Source: a virus. From it: a stretch of DNA of 58,991 nt. The stretch covers positions 1 through 58,991 of IMG/VR virus record IMGVR_UViG_3300036862_000046; one strand, 5' to 3'. Shown in pieces: positions 54,596 to 58,991 of the stretch. The notes below the pieces were generated by a model. It was not told the DNA's origin. It saw only the letters and a list, made by a program, of their open reading frames with translations, and searched no databases. A program made the position numbers and the translations under genes. Position 1 is the stretch's first letter. The number at the start of each line of letters is the position of its first letter.

Positions 54596-56016
54596 AGGAG
54601 TTCTTCGACGGTCCCGTGTGGTCCTCCACCGCGAACCAGAAGCTCTGGGAGCCTCGGCTGCGCGCCATATCGAACGCGTGGCAGGAGCTGGAACTCCGGA
54701 GCGTGGCGGCGGGACTCCGCAACTCCGCGCTCGTGACTATTCCCATCGAGACCTTCGCGGCGAGACAGCAGGCAGCCCTGGACGTGGGACTCGTGTCGAC
54801 CGTACTCGGGTCCACGTTCTCGGCCGACTCCTACGCTGCGGGCCCTACGTCCTCCGGTCGCCCGGCGCTCCGCGTCGCGGTACACCGGCCTGGGCTGGGA
54901 AAAGACTGGCGTGAAGCGTGGGCTGGGTCAGATAACGAGACCATCGGCGTTCTCCTCGGTTTCCCGGCGTGCTGCCGTAAGTTCTTCCATACCGCTTGGA
55001 CCGGCGCAGGGGGCATAGACTCGACCCCGGCGATGTGGGGCGTCGAGGGCCCCGCGATCTCGAACATCCTTCTCCGGTGGCTCGGCGTACGCCTCGTGCC
55101 TCATCTTCCCTGTCGCGGAGACTGCACCGCGACGGCGAGTCAGGCCGGAGACTTCCACAACCTCGGCCGCACGACCGGGCTAGGGGACGTGATGGACTGG
55201 GCCGAGGAAGCTCTCGGATGGCCGATGACCTGGAGCGCGACCAACGGGATAGGGGAGGTCGTGACCCCGGTCCTCAAGTTCCGGTTCTCCACGGTCGTGA
55301 GCCCGAGTACGGTCCTCCGTTCCAGGAAAGGCACCGTTCCGCTAAGCGCGGAACAACGGGAGACCCGGAACGACCCGCGCGCGTCCGCGGTGTGGACGAG
55401 CAACGGGTTCGCGTCCTTCGACTCGATGAAGTCCGCACACGCCGTCGTGATGAACGCCGTCAAGGCGTCCGGCTTCACCGGGGGCCGGGTCCTCGACCTC
55501 GGGTGCGGGGACGGGCGGCTGCTGAGCTGGATCACGCTGATCTTCCCGGGTACCGAGGGGTACGGGATCGACACGGACGCCGGGCGGATCGCCAGGGGCA
55601 AGGACCGAGACCCTCGCCTGCATCTCGGGGTGGACGACATCTCGAATTTCGGGCTGCCGGAGCCGGGGGACGAGCCGTGGGACCTGGTACTCCTGATGCC
55701 CGGGAGACTCCTGGAGTTCGATCGCGGCATAGACCTCGCGCGGCTCTTGCCGCAGATCGCGAAGCGCGTCGTCGTGTACGCGTACGGCGACTGGCTGGCC
55801 CGCTACGGGGCGAGGGAAGAAGGTTCCGGACTAGTCCCGCTCGCCGAGGACGCGGGGCTTCGGCTGTCGAGCGCCGTCATATACGGACCCGGGGTCGCTG
55901 CGGCCACGGTGAAACTGGTCTGCGGTGCGCGAACGTGTCAAGACGCGATCTGCGATGCTCCGGTATTTCCTGGGCATCATCACGACGGGCCGTCTTTCCC
56001 GTCCGAAGAGGAATAA
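54592..56016 (+). CDS. Two-domain protein: DUF483-like CC domain + SAM methyltransferase
   Basis: 474 aa, TTG start (TTGA overlap). Residues 115-200 carry LLGFPACCRKFFHTAW (C127-C128) and LPCRGDCTATA, the GYPxCCxxFF pattern of DUF483-like proteins. Residues 290-400 are a class I methyltransferase (GRVLDLGCGDGRLLSW, GYGIDTDAGRIARGKDRDP, DLVLLMPGRLLEFDRG). The tail ends VFPGHHHDGPSFPSEEE. Next to the radical SAM protein, it may methylate the modified fibre; direct evidence is lacking. Confidence 0.65.
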   Translation: MKEFFDGPVWSSTANQKLWEPRLRAISNAWQELELRSVAAGLRNSALVTIPIETFAARQQAALDVGLVSTVLGSTFSADSYAAGPTSSGRPALRVAVHRPGLGKDWREAWAGSDNETIGVLLGFPACCRKFFHTAWTGAGGIDSTPAMWGVEGPAISNILLRWLGVRLVPHLPCRGDCTATASQAGDFHNLGRTTGLGDVMDWAEEALGWPMTWSATNGIGEVVTPVLKFRFSTVVSPSTVLRSRKGTVPLSAEQRETRNDPRASAVWTSNGFASFDSMKSAHAVVMNAVKASGFTGGRVLDLGCGDGRLLSWITLIFPGTEGYGIDTDAGRIARGKDRDPRLHLGVDDISNFGLPEPGDEPWDLVLLMPGRLLEFDRGIDLARLLPQIAKRVVVYAYGDWLARYGAREEGSGLVPLAEDAGLRLSSAVIYGPGVAAATVKLVCGARTCQDAICDAPVFPGHHHDGPSFPSEEE

Positions 56017-56019
56017 GCG

Positions 56020-56607
56020 ATGGCGTGGACCACCCCGAGGACCTGGAACCCAGGCGAGTTTGTAACTGCTACGATGATGAACGCGCATGTGCGCGACAAC
56101 CTCAACATCGTCAAGACGTCCGTCGCGGACGACGGGCTCCTGAACGAGTTGGTCGTCGCGACCATCCTCGCGTCGGCGAACGTCACGACGGGGGAGACGG
56201 ACCTCGCGGGATACACCTATACCGTCGCGGCGGGTAAGTTCGCGGACGGCGAGGGTCTGGAGATCCACGCTACGGGGACGCTCGCGGCGAACACGAACAC
56301 GAAGACGCTCCGGATCGACGTCGGCGGCCAGAAGGTGACCCTGGTCCTCAACACGACGAACGTCGCGAGCAACGTGTTCAATGTCCGGGTGCGGGTGATC
56401 CGTAACGCTGCGACGACGGCTATCCTCACGGGGACGTCGAGCTTCAACGCGGCGTCCGGCGCTGCGCCTACGGTCTGGCACTTCGCCGCGGCTATCTCCT
56501 CGCTCACCTGGTCCGGCGCGACGATCGTCAAGCTCACCGCGCAGTCCAGCGCAGCGTCGAACGACATCATCATGTCGTCCGGGCAGTTCGAGATCAAGGC
56601 TTCGTGA
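56020..56607 (+). CDS. Tail fibre / receptor-binding paralogue 3 (195 aa)
   Basis: MAWTTPRTWNPGEFVTATMM then NAHVRDNLNIVKTSVADDGL is the same N-terminal attachment region as the fibres at 51191 and 51652. The rest is a different, beta-rich domain (TVAAGKFADGEGLEIHATGT, LRIDVGGQKVTLVLNTTNV). Probably an alternative tail tip or fibre subunit. ATG after GAGGAATAAGCG. Confidence 0.65.
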   Translation: MAWTTPRTWNPGEFVTATMMNAHVRDNLNIVKTSVADDGLLNELVVATILASANVTTGETDLAGYTYTVAAGKFADGEGLEIHATGTLAANTNTKTLRIDVGGQKVTLVLNTTNVASNVFNVRVRVIRNAATTAILTGTSSFNAASGAAPTVWHFAAAISSLTWSGATIVKLTAQSSAASNDIIMSSGQFEIKAS

Positions 56608-57350
56608 TCGACTGGAGCCGGGTCGCAGAGCCGTCGTTCTATTCTAACCGGCGCATCCAGGAATACGCGCAGTGTCGCTGGCCCGGCCTCCGCACCGGAC
56701 ACTTCGACGTAGAGATACTCGGGCGGGAACTGTCCGAGGCGTATGGCCCCGCGGAGATACCGACCGTTAATCCAGTCCTCGACTGCCTAGACGCCTGGCC
56801 CGAAGGCGAGCAAGCCGTGTTCGGCGCGGCAGGGTGCTTCTGGCCCGTGGCCAGGGCCGATGGTAAGCCCGGCGGACTCGGCTGCATGTGCGGCCACGAC
56901 GAGCCGTCGGCGGCCCGGCCCTACGCGACGATCTACGCCTCGACGTGGGATCCAGTCGGCGGTGCCGAGGGTCTCGTTCACGAGGCGGGCCATCTCCGCC
57001 TCAAAGCGCTCGGCGTACAGCTCGAGACCCACGACGGCTTGCTTCTCTCAAACAGCCCAACGGAGCTGTTTGAGAGTCCCATCCGTAAAGACAAACTCCG
57101 ACCGATGTCCGCGGTCCTCCAGGCGCAGTATTCCTACGTGATGGTGACCGCTCTCGACGTCGCCCTGGCTGACGCGGCGCACGCGGCGATTAACCTCCCT
57201 CGGATCCTCGAGGGACGGGAGACCCTTCGGCACTCCGCCAGGTGGACTGCCGAAGGGTCTGAGTTCGCACGCGGGCTGTACGACTGGACGACCCGGGTCG
57301 TCGACGCCGCCCTGAAAATAACAGTGGACAACCGGGCTGTCAGGGCATAG
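56604..57350 (+). CDS. HExxH protein resembling RiPP peptide-modification family
   Basis: 248 aa, GTG start (GTGA overlap). GLVHEAGHLRLKALG (H126-E127-H130), then FESPIRKDKLRPMSAVLQAQ and YSYVMVTALDVALADAAHA. The HE-x2-H with a following sP-x-R-x-D-x-RP and a Y/F-rich helix resembles the family named 'HEXXH motif-containing putative peptide modification protein', found in RiPP clusters. Two perfect 12-13 bp hairpins lie in its coding sequence. Last gene of the fibre block. Confidence 0.6.
   Translation: MIDWSRVAEPSFYSNRRIQEYAQCRWPGLRTGHFDVEILGRELSEAYGPAEIPTVNPVLDCLDAWPEGEQAVFGAAGCFWPVARADGKPGGLGCMCGHDEPSAARPYATIYASTWDPVGGAEGLVHEAGHLRLKALGVQLETHDGLLLSNSPTELFESPIRKDKLRPMSAVLQAQYSYVMVTALDVALADAAHAAINLPRILEGRETLRHSARWTAEGSEFARGLYDWTTRVVDAALKITVDNRAVRA
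57045..57076. other. Perfect intragenic hairpin, 12-bp stem, 8-nt loop
   Basis: CTCTCAAACAGC, 8-nt loop, GCTGTTTGAGAG, in the middle of the HExxH gene at 56604. Confidence 0.5.
57220..57260. other. Perfect intragenic inverted repeat, 13-bp arms, 15-nt spacer
   Basis: AGACCCTTCGGCA, 15-nt spacer, TGCCGAAGGGTCT, 90 bp before the HExxH gene's stop. Possible transcript-end structure for the fibre operon. Confidence 0.5.
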
Positions 57351-57352
57351 AT
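57324..57352 (+). promoter_or_regulatory. Promoter before the HTH gene
   Basis: TGGACA at 57324-57329, 17-bp spacer, ATAGAT at 57347-57352, spanning the end of the previous gene. Same -35 as the early promoters. GGAGG precedes the ATG at 57386. Confidence 0.5.
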
Positions 57353-57385
57353 TGCCTCCGTACGTTGAGATTCAAGGAGGCCAAC

Positions 57386-57685
57386 ATGAGAACGAAGAGA
57401 GAAGCCCGTACCCACGGCGGCAGGCCCCGTAACTCTCGGGAGCTCCGCAAGATCGACAGGAGACGCGAGGACCGAGGAATACCGGCGCCGGTCCGCAGGC
57501 AGTCCCTCGGCGCTCCTACGGCCGACGAGGTCCGTCGGGTCCGTCAGATGCGTCGGGAGGGCCAGACCTACGTCGAGATCGACAAGGCCATGGGATGGCC
57601 TGACGCCCACGGCGGACGTACCTGGTACCTGCTCAACGTCCCGACGGCGTACCGGTCCGGCCGTAAGGTCCAGAGGCACCGGTGA
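57386..57685 (+). CDS. Small HTH protein (99 aa)
   Basis: The ATG at 57386 follows AAGGAGG. Very basic N-terminal half; C-terminal VRRVRQMRREGQTYVEIDKA then MGWPDAHGGRTWYL is a helix-turn-helix-like module shared with the C-terminus of the protein at 5306. A predicted DNA-binding regulator at the start of the early region. Confidence 0.65.
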   Translation: MRTKREARTHGGRPRNSRELRKIDRRREDRGIPAPVRRQSLGAPTADEVRRVRQMRREGQTYVEIDKAMGWPDAHGGRTWYLLNVPTAYRSGRKVQRHR

Positions 57686-57861
57686 GCCGGTACAGCGTGG
57701 AAGCCGTTAGGGTCGAGAGGGCCAGCGTCTTCGTCGAGGCAGACAGCCCGGAGGCCGCGGTGGCCACGGTCAAGGGGTTCATCTTCGCCGGCGGGATCCA
57801 GTTCGCCCAGTTCTGGAAAGACGCCACGATGAGCTGGCAGTTCAAGGCGACTCTAAAATAA
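57682..57861 (+). CDS. Small protein (59 aa), unknown
   Basis: The GTG at 57682 overlaps the previous stop (GTGA). RYSVEAVRVERASVFVEADS then EAAVATVKGF looks like a small beta-alpha-beta fold. Reads up to the next promoter. Confidence 0.55.
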   Translation: MSRYSVEAVRVERASVFVEADSPEAAVATVKGFIFAGGIQFAQFWKDATMSWQFKATLK

Positions 57862-57864
57862 CTG

Positions 57865-57894
57865 TGTACTCCGGCCGCCTCCCTGTGTTAGGAT
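57865..57894 (+). promoter_or_regulatory. Promoter embedded in an inverted repeat
   Basis: TGTACT at 57865-57870, 18-bp spacer, TAGGAT at 57889-57894. The spacer contains the left arm of the inverted repeat 57873..57920. Confidence 0.5.
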
Positions 57895-57920
57895 GGTGCT
57901 ACCGTCATAGGGAGGCGGCC
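57873..57920. promoter_or_regulatory. 12-bp inverted repeat flanking the -10 box, candidate operator
   Basis: GGCCGCCTCCCT (57873-57884) and AGGGAGGCGGCC (57909-57920) are perfect complements 24 bp apart. The left arm lies between -35 and -10; the right arm covers the ribosome site of the gene at 57927. A dimeric repressor could bind here and block transcription. Confidence 0.45.
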
Positions 57921-57926
57921 TAAAAG

Positions 57927-58145
57927 ATGAGTCACCTCACGGTCCCGGTAGGGACCCTCGAACACGACGACGCCTTCGTGACCCCCCTCACGGGTCGACT
58001 GGGCCGGATGATAGACTTCCCCGGACTCACCCGTCCTCTGGACGAGGAGGAGTACGGGGAGCTCCACGGCGGGGTCGTGGTTCGCTTCTCCGACGGCATG
58101 GTCAAGGAGCTGCACCGCGACGTGCTGGTGCGGCCTCTCCAGTGA
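57927..58145 (+). CDS. Small protein (72 aa), unknown
   Basis: ATG after GGGAGGCGG. LTVPVGTLEHDDAFVTPLTG, then ELHGGVVVRFSDGMVKELHR: a small beta barrel-like pattern. Stop overlaps the thymidylate synthase-like gene, so the two are co-translated. Confidence 0.55.
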   Translation: MSHLTVPVGTLEHDDAFVTPLTGRLGRMIDFPGLTRPLDEEEYGELHGGVVVRFSDGMVKELHRDVLVRPLQ

Positions 58146-58927
58146 AGTTCCACGAGGCCTGGCACGACGTTCTAGACGCCACGCTCCACGCCGGCATCGA
58201 GTCCGCCCCGCGCGGGAAGAGAGTCCTCGAGCGCATCGGTGTCGCGGTGAGGTTCGACGGCCTGAGCGCGTTGCTCGTTCACCCCGGACGGGCGCTCAAC
58301 TACCGCTTCGCCGTGGCCGAGTGGCTGTGGATCGCGCGCGGTATCGACCTCCTCGCTCCCTTGACGCGGTACAACTCCCGGATGGCCGAGTTCTCGGACG
58401 ACGGGGAGACCCTGGCCGGCGCGTACGGACCGCGGCTCCTGGGCCAGTGGGCGTACGTCGTGGACAAGCTCCGGGACGACCCGGACTCCCGCCAGGCGGT
58501 AGCGTCGATCTGGACGCCGAACCCCGCGCCCTCGAGGGACGTCCCCTGCACCCTCTCCGTGCAGTTTCTGGTCCGCGACGGTCGGGTCCACGGGATCTGG
58601 AACATGCGCTCCAGCGACCTATGGCTCGGCCTCCCCTACGACGCCTTCAGCTTCGCCCGTCTTACGTCCTGCGTCGCCGGCGAGTTGGGTCTCCGGACGG
58701 GCTTCGTGGAGATCCACGCTGGGTCGAGTCACCTGTACAAGGAGCACTGGGGCTCCGCCATCCGCGTCATCGGACGCCGCCCCGACGGCAGAACTGTCCG
58801 CTCGCCCGAGCTGACCGGTTTCCCACAGTTCGCAGGAACGTTTCATCAGGAGCCGTGGTCCAGGTACGCCGACGTCCTCGAGTCCCGGTCCTCGGCCGCG
58901 GCTCTCGAGGTCCTGGAGCGACCGTGA
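58142..58927 (+). CDS. Thymidylate synthase family; Asn-to-Asp change suggests dCMP hydroxymethylase
   Basis: 261 aa. ALNYRFAVAEWLWIARG, YNSRMAEFSDDGETLAGAYG, DVPCTLSVQF with catalytic Cys C136, MRSSDLWLGLPYDAFSF and SSHLYKEHW align with thymidylate synthase landmarks. At the position where thymidylate synthases have Asn (GLPFNIASY) this protein has Asp (D167, GLPYDAFSF). The same change distinguishes dCMP hydroxymethylase (for example T4 gp42), which makes 5-hydroxymethyl-dCMP. Suggests modified cytosine in phage DNA. Methylenetetrahydrofolate would be the donor. Confidence 0.75.
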   Translation: MKFHEAWHDVLDATLHAGIESAPRGKRVLERIGVAVRFDGLSALLVHPGRALNYRFAVAEWLWIARGIDLLAPLTRYNSRMAEFSDDGETLAGAYGPRLLGQWAYVVDKLRDDPDSRQAVASIWTPNPAPSRDVPCTLSVQFLVRDGRVHGIWNMRSSDLWLGLPYDAFSFARLTSCVAGELGLRTGFVEIHAGSSHLYKEHWGSAIRVIGRRPDGRTVRSPELTGFPQFAGTFHQEPWSRYADVLESRSSAAALEVLERP

Positions 58928-58991
58928 CCCGCAGGCCTCTCCCGATCCGGGTCGCGGCTGTGATCGTTTACGGCCTCACGTTCTACTTCGC
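58865..58991. repeat. Terminal direct repeat, right copy (contig overlap)
   Basis: Identical to 1-127. See the left copy. Confidence 0.9.
58924..58991 (+). CDS. 5' end of the small membrane protein (second copy, partial)
   Basis: The same start as the gene at 60..203, cut off by the contig end. Confidence 0.85.
   Translation, partial: MTRRPLPIRVAAVIVYGLTFYF

Noticed and set aside
54592-56016. tRNA-modifying or antibiotic-resistance methyltransferase
   Set aside because: Only the generic SAM-binding motifs are visible; nothing points to those substrates and the context is tail fibres.
1-58991. tRNA genes or integrase/attachment site
   Set aside because: I found no cloverleaf-like block with a CCA end or T-loop signature by eye, and no recombinase gene. 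A tRNA scan would be decisive.

Overview
This window is the complete or near-complete genome of a tailed double-stranded DNA phage with a high-G+C genome. All genes I can support lie on the + strand. They are packed tightly, with ATGA, GTGA, TTGA and TGATG start/stop overlaps joining most neighbours. The first 127 bases are repeated exactly as the last 127, so the contig closes into a circle of 58,864 bp. A repeat of exactly 127 looks like an assembler k-mer overlap, not a biological terminal repeat. There is no integrase, recognisable repressor, rRNA or tRNA, so I infer a lytic siphovirus: P22-type coat, DUF4055-type portal, long tape measure, no contractile sheath. The host is not shown directly. 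Several early promoters have the -10 box only 6-7 nt before the ATG, with no Shine-Dalgarno site, which implies leaderless mRNAs. Leaderless transcription is common in Deinococcus and Actinobacteria, but this is only a hint.

Layout. 58.1-58.9 kb and 0-6.4 kb (continuous across the join): a thymidylate synthase/hydroxymethylase homologue, small early proteins, zinc-ribbon peptides, three HExxH proteins and a SleB-type cell wall hydrolase, driven by a repeated leaderless promoter cassette. 6.4-23.9 kb: nucleotide and DNA metabolism. This includes a UDG-like protein, a double-methyltransferase fusion, a dNMP kinase, a family A DNA polymerase, a VRR-NUC/MazG fusion, a Cas4-like nuclease, a metallophosphoesterase, a DUF4406 protein, a SNF2-like helicase, an M15 peptidase, an ssDNA-binding-like protein and a PrimPol-VapE helicase. 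23.9-30.1 kb: a GTAACA-repeat intergenic region (possible origin) followed by a cluster of exported proteins, among them a trypsin-like protease. 30.1-45 kb: terminase, a GT-B-like protein, portal, a MuF-like protein apparently split by an ADP-ribosyltransferase gene, scaffold, coat, two DUF115-like glycosyltransferase paralogues, connectors and tail tube proteins. 45.2-51.2 kb: tail assembly chaperones with an A AAA AAC -1 frameshift site, the tape measure, and a LamG/hub fusion. 51.2-57.4 kb: tail fibres and a putative protein-modification cassette.

Most interesting region. At 51.6-57.4 kb a tail-fibre paralogue ends in about 118 residues where every histidine (26 of 26) lies in a His-Xaa-Asp motif, mostly every four residues. 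It overlaps by 4 nt a radical SAM/SPASM protein, whose own C-terminus also carries three His-Gly-Asp motifs. Then come a GIY-YIG homing gene, a two-domain methyltransferase, another fibre paralogue and an HExxH protein resembling the putative peptide-modification proteins of RiPP clusters. By analogy with the His-Xaa-Ser (Hxs) systems, I propose a phage RiPP-like system that modifies the tail fibre.

Four GIY-YIG genes and one HNH chimera sit between core genes. Several perfect 11-13 bp inverted repeats lie inside coding sequences and are unexplained.
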